A stretch of DNA of 64,000 nt from Siphonodentalium dalli (GCA_032622095.1 CP136065.1:99953343-100017342), one strand, 5' to 3'. Positions 34,533 to 46,628 are shown, numbered from the stretch's first letter. Numbers and translations are program-made. The notes: a model not told the origin generated them from the letters alone.

Positions 34533-34562
34533 CACAACCCTAACCCCTAACCCTAATCCTAA
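34533..34562. repeat. Degenerate telomere-like CCCTAA repeats
   Basis: About 30 bases read AACCCTAACCCCTAACCCTA with decay after. It is short, interstitial and inside a HINE-like region. Confidence 0.5.
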
Positions 34563-34589
34563 ACCTATTGACCAAAAAATGGATGAATA

Positions 34590-34982
34590 AACGCTCAGGA
34601 CAAAATTATGCATGCTGCGAAAATATTCTAAGTAAAAAAAGGGGAATAACTCCACAAAACAAAGTCGGAGAGACATCATAATCGCAGGTGCACATGTTCC
34701 CATGGTACTAAATATCGGTGGCAAGTTTTTAAAAATTGACCTAAAATGTAGGAACAAAAGCTCGGACAAAATTCTACATGTTGCAAAATGTTTTGCAGGT
34801 GCACAGATTCCCAAGGTGGTTGATGTCTGTGTCCTTGTTTCACGGAAAATGGTCAAAATATGACTGAGAAAAACTCTGGACAAATTTGTGTTCATGGAGG
34901 AAGGACGGACGATGGACAGATGACGGATGGACAAGCTGATTCCAGTATACCACACCACAACTTCCTTGCAGAGGGTATAATT
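34590..34982 (+). repeat. HINE-like element
   Basis: Two to three diverged monomers (GGAATAACTCCACAAAAC, AAATTCTACATGTTGC) are followed by GGACGATGGACAG repeats and a weak hairpin (AGTATACCACACC with GAGGGTATAAT). Confidence 0.55.
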
Positions 34983-35064
34983 ACCTTCGAAAGCTCCGTC
35001 AGAATATTTCTAAAAATCAGATATTCCGAGTGATGACAATAGCTCACCAATGCCTTCGTCGGTT

Positions 35065-35625
35065 GAGCTAAAATCCAAGATGGCTGCCAGCGTCCATGTG
35101 TTATGGCTGATTGACCCCAAAATGACTCATTCCCTTCTACATGTCAATGTTAACATCCATGACAAACTTCATGATGATCTGACCAAAGGTACGACTTGTA
35201 GCCCGTGCCAAACGATTTAGTCATGCAAAGATTAAAATCAAAGATGGCTGCCGGCAGCCATGTTTTATGGCCAAATAACCCAAAAATAACTCGTTCGCAT
35301 CTAAATGTCAATATTAACATCCATGACAAATTTCATGATGAACAGACGAACAGTACGACATGTAGCCAAAGCTAACGGATTCAATTTTGAAATCCAAGAT
35401 GGCTGATGGCAGCCATGTTTTTTAGCCGAATGACCCCAATATGACTGATTCCCATCTACATGTCAATGTCAACAGCTACGACAAGTTTAATAATGATCTG
35501 ACCAAAGGTCTGACCTGTAGTCCGTGCTAAAGGAAATTGTTGACGGATGGACACACGCATACACGGATAACGGATACAAAGCCATAGCAATAGCTCAAAC
35601 TTTAGAATGTAAAGTTGAGCTAAAA
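35065..35625 (+). repeat. AAGATGGC-family HINE-like array, 3 monomers
   Basis: It has the same ~164-bp monomer as 17270-20628. It ends with GGACACACGC and a hairpin, AGCTCAAACTTTA with TAAAGTTGAGCTA. Confidence 0.75.
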
Positions 35626-35649
35626 AACAATATTCTTTCTTAATCAAGT

Positions 35650-36440
35650 GACAATACAATAACTCCTGCCTACGATTTTAGACGTAACGTCCATTATAGA
35701 AGAACGACGGGCCGGACTTGGTCCAAAAACAGCATCATCCCAAGCGATATCTCAAGCTGTTGAGGACCGAGAAGACTTGGTCTACAATTTGCGATGACCA
35801 AATTCCTATACTCAATATTCACTTACCACTACGGTAATACATAAGCTTTTTGGAATGTACGTAAACTACATGTACAAGCACTATAGAACATGAAGGAGAT
35901 GTAAATATTTATATACCTTATTACTTGGGCCTTGAGTAACGACATCTGTTGGGCTCCGGCCATCCTTAGCAATAATAAAATAAAAGTTATTTATTAGAAA
36001 CAAGAGAGTGACAATAAGTACTATTATTTTTAAAATGGTCACTTTTCCACACATTCCACAAAAACGTGGCTTTTTATTTTGTGTTTGTCTTTAATCGTTA
36101 AAATTAGATTCTGGCAAAATAAATGGATCAAACTTTTTATTCCAATTTGAAATGTAGATATTGTTAACACAAACACAACTGGTTTCATATGATTGCAATA
36201 GCTAGGATGATCAATAATTAGCCAGTAAGTTGATCGACAAGGGGTATAACTCCATTAGAAATGATTGGTTCAGACAAATGAATATGCAGCTCAAGCTGCC
36301 AGACACAAATTCGAACTTGATGAGTCATCAACATACCAAAATTGAAAGTGATCAGGTAACTAAGTATACTGAAAGAGTCAATGAAACACTAGCTCAACTT
36401 GGAGAGGGAAATGTCATGTATTGCAGTTAATGGAAGGATT
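35650..36440. repeat. Segmental duplication, copy B
   Basis: This is the partner of 31790-32560. It carries an extra short stretch near 36280 (AATATGCAGCTCAAGCTGCC), a 20-bp near-palindrome. Confidence 0.7.
35917..35964 (-). CDS. 48-nt exon of the unidentified host gene (copy B)
   Basis: The acceptor is TTTTATTTTATTATTGCTAAG and the donor AAG/GTATATAAAT. The 16 codons are DGRSPTDVVTQGPSNK, phase 0-0. It differs from copy A by substitutions only. The nature of alternative or tandem use is unknown. Confidence 0.5.
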
Positions 36441-36581
36441 AAGGGAAGTAAACAACATGGCTGCAGGGTGTGCCAACAGATTCAAATATGACAAGCAGTC
36501 GCAGACGGCGGTATCCCCCGCCGAATTGTGCAGTTGGGGAAGTGCATTCTCAATAATGTTTACATTCTCAGTATGCGCTAA

Positions 36582-37315
36582 ACAAGAGGTGGGAATTTGT
36601 CAAAAAGCCTGGCTTGCGAACTCATTTTAGGTACTGGTCATGGCAACTCATATACCAAATATCTTTGAAATCGGTTGAGATTTGTGGAAATGAGTTCTGG
36701 GACGTCGTCTATTTGCTATTTGGTAAATTCAACAAAAATAATAAACAAAGTCCAATAACTCCGGTAAAAATATATGGCCAGAAATGGCTTGCGAACTCAT
36801 TCTAGGTAATGGTCAGGTGAACTCATATACCAAATATCTTTGAAATCCGTTGAGATTTGTGGAAATGAGCCCTGTGACGTCGTCTATTTGCTATTTGGTA
36901 AATTCAACAAAAATAATAAACAAAGTCCAATAACTCCGGTAAGAATATCCGGCCAGACCTGGCTTGCGAACTCATTCTAGGTAATGGTCAGGTGAACTCA
37001 TATACCAAATATCTTTGAAATCCGTTGTGATTTGTGGAAATGAGCCCTGGGACGTCGTCTATTTGCTATTTGGTAAATTTGACAAAAATAATAAACAAAG
37101 TCCAATAACTCCGGTAAAAATATCTGGCCAGACCTGGCTTGCGAACTCATTCTAGGTAATGGTCAGGTGAACTCATATACCACAAATCTTTGAAATCTGT
37201 TTACATTTGTTCAAGTTATGACTCTTACAAATTCGGGATGGACAGACGATCGGACAGACGGACCCCATTACTATATCCCCTGCAAATTTTTTATTTGGCG
37301 GGGGATAAAAACAAG
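36582..37315 (+). repeat. HINE-like element, 175-bp monomer
   Basis: It starts AACAAGAGGTGGGAATTTGTC. Four monomers carry GGCTTGCGAACTCATT and GACGTCGTCTATTTGC, at 175-bp spacing (36786, 36961, 37136). It ends with GGACAGACG and a hairpin, TATCCCCTGCAAAT with ATTTGGCGGGGGATA. Confidence 0.8.
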
Positions 37316-37576
37316 ATGGCTACTGGCAGCAATAAATGATTTCAAAAAATGGTTACCATACAAAGATTCATATAAAGTTTGGTGAAGATCGGATCAGGGA
37401 TTTGGCCTGTAGGATGAGCCAAAGTTATTTTATCAAAATTAGTAATTTCACTGCTATCAATATTATTAACAATATACAACTTTTTTGTGGGTTCATAAAT
37501 TTGTGGGACTAATTTGTGTGACTGCCACTATTAAATGTCACCTCCTCAGTCTTTATAATTTAAGAAATATTATGGA

Positions 37577-38470
37577 AATGTTCTAGTGTGTAAAACTGAT
37601 AAGTTAGTATTCATGTGCTATGCATCATTCTACTAACATCTCCAAAAATCTCAAGCAAATCGACCATACCAGTCCATAGAAAACATCGTCTGAGCTATGC
37701 TTAATTGTAAATTTTTACTTCACCATTCGGGACGCAACTATAGGTGATAAACTAACGAAAATTAATTAGCCATTGAGAGTCACTGCATTTAATTTATATA
37801 TAAGAATGGCAGTGTGTGTTGTCAATTTGGACATAATATTTGTAGAAATAACTATTTTGAGCAAAATTATTCTCCTATTATTCTATTTGATCACTCTAAG
37901 TATTTCACATCACTTTAATGGTATCAAGCGCAAATATTATAAGTGCAGAGACCGTATAGGCTGAAGGGAATTGAACAGATGACTGCAGGAATAATAAATT
38001 ATCTCTGGTTTTATATACTTTTGTTCTCAATGCGAAATCTGAAAAGTAATACCATGACATTACATGAAAGTACTCTCCTCAAAACGAGCAATGAGCGTGT
38101 GATAATTACTGTGTTTAAAGTGATGTATGTAAAACATTCAGGTCAGGTGACCAAATAGAAATGGAGAATAATGTTTCTCAAAGAAGTTATTTTTTTACAA
38201 ATATTAATCCAAATTGACAAAATCCATGGTGACACACCACATTCTTATATATTAATTAAATGCAATGATTCTCAATGGCAAAATCAAAGCCGATAGTTGC
38301 ATCCCAAATTGAGATGTAAATATTAACAATTGAGCATTGTTCAGATGATGAGGAGTGGTATGGTCGATTTCTTTGAAATTTTAGGCAATCTTAGTAGAAT
38401 GCTACATTCCCCAGGTTGACATAGTGCCGGAGTTCTAACATATCAATTGCATGCACCAGAACAAGTCCAT
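37577..38470. repeat. Inverted pair of ~350-bp repeats
   Basis: A plus copy (37577-37919, ending CATCACTTTAA) faces a minus copy (38112-38470, beginning TTTAAAGTGATGT) across a spacer of about 190 bp. A third full copy is at 63440-63805. Key phrases are CATTCTACTAACATC, ATCGACCATACCA and GGGACGCAAC. No ORF is supported. Confidence 0.7.
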
Positions 38471-38689
38471 AATATTTTACATATTTAGAGCATTACTATA
38501 TGGCCTTATATAAAACATTCCCAGGCCTGAATAAGAGACCGGTATTTTAAAATTTTAAAACTTTCCAGGATTCCAGATTCCAGAATAATGTATGAACCCT
38601 GAATCATTTTACTAAATGGATTTTCACACTCAGTTATATACATTGGAATGGTCTATCATTCATTTTGAGGGATGTAAGGGAATATAATC

Positions 38690-39600
38690 AGACGAAAGAC
38701 ATAAACAAGACAGTCAATGACTGTGGGGTCGCTCACCAGACTGCAAAGACTGATAAGACTGGGACTTTTCATAACCACTTTAAAAGAAGTAGATTTAAAC
38801 AGGATATGTGGCTAGAGACACTTCAAGTATGTAGCTTGGTAAAAATCCACCTTGAAATTGCCAACTGTACACTACTGATCACCCCCGTCCTCCAGCTCAA
38901 CAAGTCCCCTCCCGACCGGGATCCAGACTCCCAAGTCTTAGGTTGGAATTTCACAACCGACACCTCAAACTTTCTCAATTGTTGGAAATTTCCAATCTCA
39001 CAAGCGCCTTTTTCTAAAACCATTTAAACATGTTGAAGCCCAATTATCCATGGACCCAAAACACAATACATGTATGTCAGACCAATCAGTCAGGTGGTTC
39101 CAAGGTAGATGTTTTAATGAATTTGGTATTTCGATGATTTTATTAGACACAAAAGTGTTAACTCCCCATAGCCTGTCATGTCTTGACAGGTTGACCTCAT
39201 TTTAACAAATCTGAAGCTCAGTCACTAAAGGATCCTCCTGATTCCTCCATACTATATAAATAGTCCAAACTCTCTTGAGAAGACATTTTAAGAATTACTA
39301 TAGAGACATATAGTTATGTCCCTGGTCCCACCCTATTTAACCTGGTGACCTCATCTGAATAAATTTGAATCCCAGACACCAAAAAACCCTTCATACATAT
39401 CATAAATATCAGTCAAATAGACCTGATGGTCCTTGTGAAGGAAGCATATTAAGAGGGAAACTGTCCTTCGCGTGGCCCCTATTTGACCAGGTGACCCCAT
39501 TAAAAAAATCTGAATTGCAGTCAAGGAAGAACATTCCATTCTATATAAGCCAACTAGTTCTTGCAAACATATTTTAAGAATTACAAATCTGATAAGGATA
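38690..39600 (+). repeat. Long interspersed repeat plus HINE-like monomers, copy 2
   Basis: This matches 22855-23700: ACAAGACAGTCAATGACTGTG, then CAGGATATGTGGCTAGAGA, AATTTCACAACCGACACCTC, then monomers. No terminal hairpin. It runs into the hairpin-rich repeats at 39600. Confidence 0.65.
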
Positions 39601-40800
39601 AAAATTAAGTTCCCCAGTTGAAGTTGGTGATATTCACCCATTGGGCACCTCATTTATGAATTTTATCTTCTGAAAATTAGGGGATATAGAAACTTCCTAG
39701 AAGGGAAATTTAACTAACAACAATGTAAATTTGATACTATAGATACTTCCCAGAAGATGAGGCCTAAGCAGAATGAGGTCGCCAGAGGGTGAATTTGGTG
39801 ATGCTAACCTGCTGTGCGGGATAGCATCACAAAAAGCGTGTCTGTTCCTACATTGTGCATGCCTGGCCTCAAGCAACACAATGTATTATACAACAAGCCT
39901 TGAAATAGTGTGATAGTGTGTCTGTCATTTGCAGAATGAGGTCCCCAGAGGGTGAATTTAGTGACGCTAAATTCACCCTCTGGGGACCTCATTCTGATAA
40001 GGCCCTCAACTGCTATGGAAGACCTAGAATAAAATTGAATTTCTCCAGTTGAAGTTGGTGATGTTCACCCATTGGGCCCCTCAATTATGAATTTTATCTT
40101 CTGCAAATTAGGGGATATAGAAACTTCCTAGAAGGGAAATTTAACTAACAACAATGTAAATTTGATAATATAGATACTTCCCAGAAGATGAGGCCTAAGC
40201 AGAATGAGGTCTCCAAATGGTGAATTTGGTGATGCTAGCCCGCTGTATGGGATAGCATTACTAAAAGCATGTCTGTTCCTACATTGTGCATGTCTGGCCT
40301 CAAGCAACACACTGTATTATACAATCAAGCCTTAAGATAGTCTGTTATTTGCAGAATGAGGTCCCCAGAGGGTGAATTTAGTGACGCTATCCTGCACAGC
40401 GGGCTAGTATCACTAAATTCACCCTCTGGGGACCTCATTCTGATAAGGCCCTCAACTGCTATGGAAGACCTAGAATAAGATTGAAGTTCCCCAGTTGAAA
40501 TTGGTGATGTTCACCCATTGGGCACCTCAATCATGAATTTTATCTTCTGCAAATTAAGGGATACAGATACTTCCTAGAAGGGAAATTTAACTAACAACAA
40601 TGTAAATTTGATACTACAGATACTTCCCAGAAGATGAGGCCTAAGCAGAATGAGATATTGAGACTCTAGATACTTCCCAGAAGATGAGGCCTAAGCAGAA
40701 TAAGGTTCTCAGAGGGTGTATTTGGTTATGCTAGCCTGCTGTGTGGAGCAACATGAATTCACCCTCTGGGAACCTCATTCTAAAAATGCCAGACACTCTT
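39600..40800. repeat. Tandem ~430-bp units with palindromic modules
   Basis: Three units (marker phrase CAGTTGAA at 39615, 40046 and 40492) each contain CCAGAAGATGAGGCCTAAGC and hairpins built from GAATGAGGTCCCCAGAGGG and its complement. At 39935-39998 the two arms abut as a nearly perfect 60-bp palindrome. At 40353-40441 they enclose a loop. Further single modules are at 41990-42090 and 42415-42490. Confidence 0.75.
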
Positions 40801-41139
40801 GGAGAAAATGAAATTAATCTGATTTTAATGACCACTGAGTGATAATGTAAACAACAAGGGTGCTTCATTGATAACACCATTAATCTCATTTAAATTATGA
40901 ATGACGTGAATACACTCCCTGGGGACTCTGCCTATAGCTACATAAATTGATCAAGGAGTTCCTGAATTTTTTATTATTTTTTGGGGAATTATGGCTATAA
41001 CTCTGTTAAAATATATCGGATCAAACCCATATTTTAACTTGATCTGTATATAAGTGTCAAAAATTCATATACCAAATTTGGTGTTGATCAGATGAAAAAT
41101 GTTTGAGTAATCCTGTCTTGGATGAATTCTATATCAAAA

Positions 41140-41832
41140 CAAGAGTGGAAGGGGTTAAATAAACAATACCAAAATCCATACAGATGAAGAACATGCTAAG
41201 AAAAATCTAGGTAAGAAATATGAGGCTGTGATGTGTCCTAAACAAAAATTAAAGGTCAAAATGCAAAAATGGAATTTTTTTGTTTTTAGAGTTATGTCCC
41301 TGGCTCTGCCCCTATTTGACCCAGTGACCCCATTTGAACAAATCTGAACCCCAATCAACCAAGGTCCCTCCGTACGAAATATAACCTAAATCGGCCCAAT
41401 ATTTATTGAGAAGAAGTCTTATAAGAATTACTATGAGTTATGGTCCTGGTTTCTCAACTAATCGACCTGGTGACCTCATTTGAACAATTCTGGATGTGAG
41501 TCACCTAGGGAACATCCACACCAAATATGAACCCATTAGGCCTTATGGTTCTGGAAAAGAAGTCGTTCTAAGAATTACTATGAAGGAATAGAGTTGTGGC
41601 CCTGCTTTCGCAACTATTTGACCCAGTGACCTCATTTGAACAAATCTGAATGAGAGTCACCTAGGGAACATCCACACCAAATATGAACCAATTCGGTCCA
41701 ATGGAACTTTAGAAGAAGATGTTCAAAGAATTGTTGACGGACGGATGGACGGATGGCCGGACGGATGGACGGACGACGGACGAGGAGTGATGACTATAGC
41801 TCCACCGGAGACTTCGTCTCAGGTGAGCTAAA
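41140..41832 (+). repeat. HINE-like array (GAGTTATGTCCCTGG family)
   Basis: Matches 24400-24968 closely. Four monomers, GGACGGAT repeats, then a hairpin (CCGGAGACTTCGTCTCAGG) and GTGAGCTAAAA. Confidence 0.75.
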
Positions 41833-41989
41833 AACTAATAATACAAGCACAGAAGGATTCTTATTTATTGCTGGAAAATGTTCAGATAATAAGTTCAACT
41901 TTGTCGAACTTATCACCAGAATGCTCCAAAGGAAATTACTCACTCATCAATGAGTATTTAGTAAAGAAAGGGTTAGGCCTCAAAATATC

Positions 41990-42490
41990 ATGAGGTCTTC
42001 AGGAGGTAAATTTAGTGATGCTACTCCACACAGCGGGCAAGCATAACTAAATTCACCCTCTGGGGACCTCATTCTGCTTAGGCCTCATCTTCTCTGGAAA
42101 GTATCGTTATTATCAAATTAACAAGTTATTTAGTTCCTTCAAAAAGTTTCGCTATCTTTTTTAGTTTAGTTTCTCTATATCCGCAAATTGGAAGACGTCA
42201 CAATGCATAAACGAGTGCCCAATGCAGTATAGCGTATATGCCCAGGAACTGTGTTGTGGAAGGAATAATTTTAATGGCCTTGCACTGTGTTTCTCCACAG
42301 ATCTGAGGCAATTATATGGCAGTGTACAGTAGACTGAATGGGTCATCTTCACCATCTGGGAACTTAAATCTGTGTCAATATTTAGGTCTCCCATAGCAGA
42401 TGATACCTAAGCAGAATGAGGTCAGCAGAGGATGAATTAAGTTATGCTAGCCCACACTACATTAACCATCTGGGGACCTCATTCTGCAAA
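41990..42490. repeat. Two further GAATGAGGTC palindromic modules
   Basis: Diverged hairpins of the 39600-40800 type lie at 41990-42090 (reverse orientation of the GAGGCCTAAGC phrase) and 42415-42490. The DNA between them has no recognised gene. Confidence 0.6.
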
Positions 42491-42530
42491 TGTCCAGCAC
42501 CATATTTTGACACCTGGAAAGGGTTAATAC

Positions 42531-42812
42531 CTGTTCATTCTGCTGATCAATGAGATCATCAATGGAAAATGAGAGTCCTTCCTTAAATAAAGGTAACCAC
42601 TGTAGAAGCAATCGTCGTAAAGGTGAGATCCACTGAGTCACTCTCATAATCACAATCCATGCCCACCATGAGAATTTCTTCACAAAGTATATGACAAATC
42701 GGTGAATGCAAGAGTTTTTGCTCAGATTATTTTCAGAACCATATTCTTGCTCTGTATTGTTCTTTCTCGGTTGGTTCAGCTGACCTTTCCTATTCTTTTG
42801 ACGTCTCCCCAT
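42531..42812 (-). CDS. First coding exon of the unidentified host gene
   Basis: An ATG with G at -3 and G at +4, preceded in frame by a stop, opens 94 codons. They end at a donor (GAACAG/GTATTAAC), phase 0. Residues 1-35 are basic and polar (MGRRQKNRKGQLNQ). Residues 36-77 are hydrophobic and Trp-rich (IYFVKKFSWWAWIVIMRVTQ, then WISPLRRLLLQWLPLF), probably one membrane segment with an amphipathic partner. The exon ends IDDLIDQQNEQ. Downstream exons encode coiled coil. A membrane-anchored coiled-coil protein is an inference. No family was recognised. Confidence 0.55.
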
Positions 42813-42973
42813 TTCCAAGACTTTTTTGAAGATACATGTACATGTTTAAACGTTTTGTGCCATTCCCATAGCAGATAAGGAGAATGCACTGAACACTGGT
42901 AGGGTTATTATTTATTGGCAGTCCAAAACAATACCGTTATAGAAATTTAAAAAAAACACATTACACAACCAGG

Positions 42974-43450
42974 GTTCACGCTGCCAAATTAGCCAAATGG
43001 CGAAATATAATTTCATTTGGCAACAAGAGCATTGCTGGGGGGGGGGTAGGAAAATACGCCGGTGGGTAATTCCAACGAAGGGCAATAAATCTTGTGAAAA
43101 TTGGCGGGCGGAACCCTAATTATAACTTGACCTTCGCTTTGGGCTAGTAAACTCACATATAAAATTTCATTTCATTCAGTTCAGACTTACTAGTACAAAA
43201 GTTATCATCAGGAAATGAAAATTGAGTGCAAATTCCAAGAAAGAGGGCCATAACTCTGGTGAAAATTGTCAGGCGGAACCCAGATTTAAAGTTGACATGT
43301 ATTTTGTGCTAGTAAACCCACATTCATTCAGTTGAGACTAGATCTCAAGTTGTCATTCGAAAACAAAAAGCAAATGGATGGACGACAAGATGGACCGACA
43401 GACCAATAACATAAATATGCCCTGTTTTTTTTTGAACGACATATAAAAAT
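42974..43450 (+). repeat. hAT-like left end followed by a HINE-like element
   Basis: CAGGGTTCACGCTGCCAAAT resembles the left end at 20771. At about 43021 the HINE start AACAAGAGCATTGCTGG follows, then two ~160-bp monomers, a short GGAC stretch and a decayed end (ATGCCCTG, T run, GAACGACATATA). No right hAT end is identified. Confidence 0.5.
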
Positions 43451-43768
43451 GTCTAAATGCTTTTGAAAGTCACTAACATATCCTACACAATTGACAAAAC
43501 TGACATTCAAGATGTATGGATAAAGATGTATGGATAGTTAATCGACTGTGATTAAAATAATACACAGTCAGAAAACGCGATATTCTGTAAAGTTTGTATT
43601 GAGACTGGTATAAGTATTTTGTTTATAACCAGCTGTTCATTTCTTAAGAAAAATTAAGCCACTTTGCATGAAACAACAAAATTAATGATATTGTTTTTAC
43701 AGTTAATCCTCTTTGTCTGTTCGGGCCATGGAGGTCATGCGCTCTGACATTGCAACAGTGCATATTAA

Positions 43769-43996
43769 CCCTTTGAGTGCTCTCATCGGCCCTAAACCTA
43801 CAAAATAAGTCTGTTAAAGAATATAAGAATAAATTATTAAAATTGTAAAAAATTGTAAAAAAAAAAAACAACATTCGTTAGGCCAATGCATTCTCTTATA
43901 TATGCGAGGTGACCTATGGTCGACTCGCATATATAAGAGAATGCATTGGCACAGGGTATTTGGGTTGATCAAAAAATCGACCTGGCACTCAAAGGG
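43769..43996. mobile_element. piggyBac-like MITE, 228 bp
   Basis: The ends CCCTTTGAGTGC and GGCACTCAAAGGG are flanked by TTAA at 43765-43768 and 43997-44000. Inside are a T/A-rich loop and a second palindrome (CATTCTCTTATATATGCGAG and complement) shared with 63058-63301. Confidence 0.8.
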
Positions 43997-44000
43997 TTAA

Positions 44001-44690
44001 TGGCAACATTGTATTCCACATATTTATATTTTTTAATAGTCCTTTGATTTTTAGGTGCGCGATCGCACGTGCGCACCATAGTGCACGCAGAATCAAAACT
44101 AGCTGCGCGACAGAACGAGCGCCTCAGAAATCATGTGCTGTAGTATCATTGTGGTTATCATTTGTAGTTCCATTGCAAGCATAGGCACCTGTGATCCCAC
44201 ATGGATATAATGTACATGGTGTGTCAAGTGTGACATTGAATTGTTTTTGTCAGCAACCTTTGATTTGTCGGCAACCTTTGATCTACCTCCAATTGGTAAA
44301 AATAGCTATAAATTTGAATTTGTTTGTCGTTTTATACGTTTGTCATGCCATTTATTATTCCTTTTCATGAAAATAAAACATTACCAAGTCAAAGATGTGA
44401 TGTTTAAAAATTCTTATGCATGAAATTTGACTTAAGTTTGTTTCCATAGTATGTTATACTTGTGATAGTTACGTTACAGACACAGTTTTCCCAGTCACAT
44501 TGCGATAATCACCACGGTCTGACACTTTGTGAATTTTATCTTTCCATATTTTGACGTACTTTTCTGAAATCACGCAAATCAACAATCACAATGCTTCTAA
44601 ACCTTCATATACCGAAGACATTTCATGTGAAAATTGATCATTGCAACCCTGATTGCAGTACATGTATTACTGCCTTTATTGACAATCTCA
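44001..44690. other. Non-coding stretch
   Basis: A CG-rich palindromic stretch lies near 44054-44090 (GTGCGCGATCGCACGTGCGCAC). No gene is seen. Confidence 0.35.
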
Positions 44691-44695
44691 TTACG

Positions 44696-44945
44696 GACGG
44701 ACAAAATTTAATTTTCTAAGTAAAAAAAGGGCCATAACTCTGGTGAAAATGGGTGGACGAAACCCGCGCTATGCATGTAGCTGTTCCCCCATGCTGCTCT
44801 ATCACCATACCAAATATCAGCTAAATCTGCTCAGCGGTTGCTGAACAATAATGCAAAATGTTTGTACGGACAAACGTTCGGACGTACGGACGGACGGACA
44901 GACATCGACTATATACCCGCCAACTTCAAGTCGGGGGGCATAATA
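44696..44945 (+). repeat. HINE-like element, one monomer
   Basis: A single monomer (GGGCCATAACTCTGGTGAAA, ACCAAATATCAGCTAAATC) is followed by GGACGGAC repeats and a hairpin, TATACCCGCCAACTT with AAGTCGGGGGGCATA. Confidence 0.7.
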
Positions 44946-44949
44946 ATAC

Positions 44950-45606
44950 TTTGGGCTTACATTTGAAGAATATCTGATATACCCAGATATACCCCTTAAA
45001 TTTCAATGCCAAAATGCGGTCAAATTCTAAGTCGAAAAATGGCTGTTACTCATGTGAAAATAATTAGACAGAACCCATATTCGAACTTGGCCTGTAGTTT
45101 TAGCCGGGAAATACATATACCAGCTTTGGTTCAGATCAAATAATCAAAACTGGAGTTATCGGTCGGAAACAGAAATGTTATGAAATTGGTCAAATTCTAA
45201 GTTGAAAAAGGGCTGTAACTCGCATTAAAATAACTGGAGGGAACCCATATTCGAACTTGGCCTGTATCGTTAGTTGGGAAATACACATACCAACTTTGGT
45301 TCAGATCAAATAATCCAAACTAGTGTTATCGGTCGGAAACCAAAAATGTTAACAGATGATCAAATTCTAAGTTGAAAAAGGGCCGTAACTCATGTAAAAA
45401 TAATTGGACGGAACCCATATTCGAACTTGGCCTATAGTTTTAGCTGGGAAATACACATACCAACTTTGGTTCAGATAAAATAATCCAAACTGGAGTTATC
45501 GGTCAGAAACCAAAAATGTTAACGGACGGATAGACGGAGCGACGGACAGACGGACGGACGGACTGATTACATAATACCCAACTTTTTTCAAAAAGGGCGT
45601 ATAACG
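44950..45606 (+). repeat. HINE-like array, ~165-bp monomer
   Basis: Three to four monomers carry CATATTCGAACTTGGCCTG and TGGAGTTATCGGTCGGAAAC. It ends with GGACGGAC and a hairpin, CCCAACTTTTTTC and AAAAAGGGCGTATA. It is the same family as 46629-47538. Confidence 0.8.
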
Positions 45607-45609
45607 AGA

Positions 45610-46625
45610 GGCCGATCACGATCGTCAGATGTTTAACCCATACCTTGGCGATAGCGACTAGTCATAACTGATAACTTGTCAAAGATATGATCACAGGAAT
45701 TAATCCATATATCAGTACCCAACTTGAAATCAAAAGCTCAAATAATTTGTCTTAAGGAAGGGTTAAAGTATTTGGGGTGGGGAGGAGTAGTTTTAAATCT
45801 CATAACTCTGTCCCTATTCACCCAAGGACCTCTCACTGTAAGATCCAATGGTTTAGTAATTTCGGAGGACATGTTTAGGAGTTTAAGTTAACTCATTGGA
45901 AGCAAAAGTGATAAATCCCTATCTTTAACACGTTTGACATGCCAGATATTCAAAATGTATTCACTTCTAAAGAGAAATTATAATTTGTTGACAAGCCAGA
46001 CTGCTTAGAATGACATACATGAGGGGATTCCATCTCATATTTAAATGGTGCTTTAATTACGCCCCCCCCCCCTTCCCCCATTCTCCCCAGTTATTTGTTT
46101 ATCAAACATGGACAGATATAAGATCAGATCTGACCTGTGTATTAAATAAGATTAAGTGTTTCATAACAGGGGTGTATGCATGGTTTTCAAAAATATATGT
46201 AGTTTATACAATTCAAAAGTATTATCTATATAATGTTATACAGACATAATATGATGAGGATGCTTGACCCTATGACCACTAAATCGTTCATATAAAAGAA
46301 AGTAAGTTAGCCCTCAATTAAATGGTTTCACACATTACAATGTTTTACAAGTAGCTTGGACACTAAAAGCCACAACCTTCAATGTTAATCTTCTAAGTGC
46401 TCTGTGGCCCCTAAAATCCAATCAACCATGAAAATATGAACAAATGGGAAAATAAGGTTCCTGGAAACACTAACATCTACCATATTGATTTTCAAAACAA
46501 GTCATCACTTACAATAGTCATGTATATTTATCTGCCTGATTCCCATTGCATAGATAAATCATATTGGCCATCAGCTGTTATTTTAATTTCAAATTGAAAG
46601 CACATGTCTGAAGGGTTAATATATT
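45610..46625. other. Non-coding stretch
   Basis: It holds a poly-C run near 46063-46072, a copy of the 30640-30760 block near 46240-46310, and the TGTTTAACCCATACC phrase shared with 28571. No gene is seen. Confidence 0.35.
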
Positions 46626-46628
46626 TTT

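Noticed and set aside
39600-40800. A CRISPR-like array
   Set aside because: The repeats are long palindromic modules in 430-bp units in a eukaryotic genome, with no short regular spacer pattern.
42161-42394. A 77-codon minus-strand frame as another exon of the host gene
   Set aside because: No acceptor/donor pair in the right phase is visible, and it sits between two palindromic repeat modules.
44054-44090. CG-rich palindrome as a promoter or CpG island
   Set aside because: It is under 40 bp with no gene start nearby.
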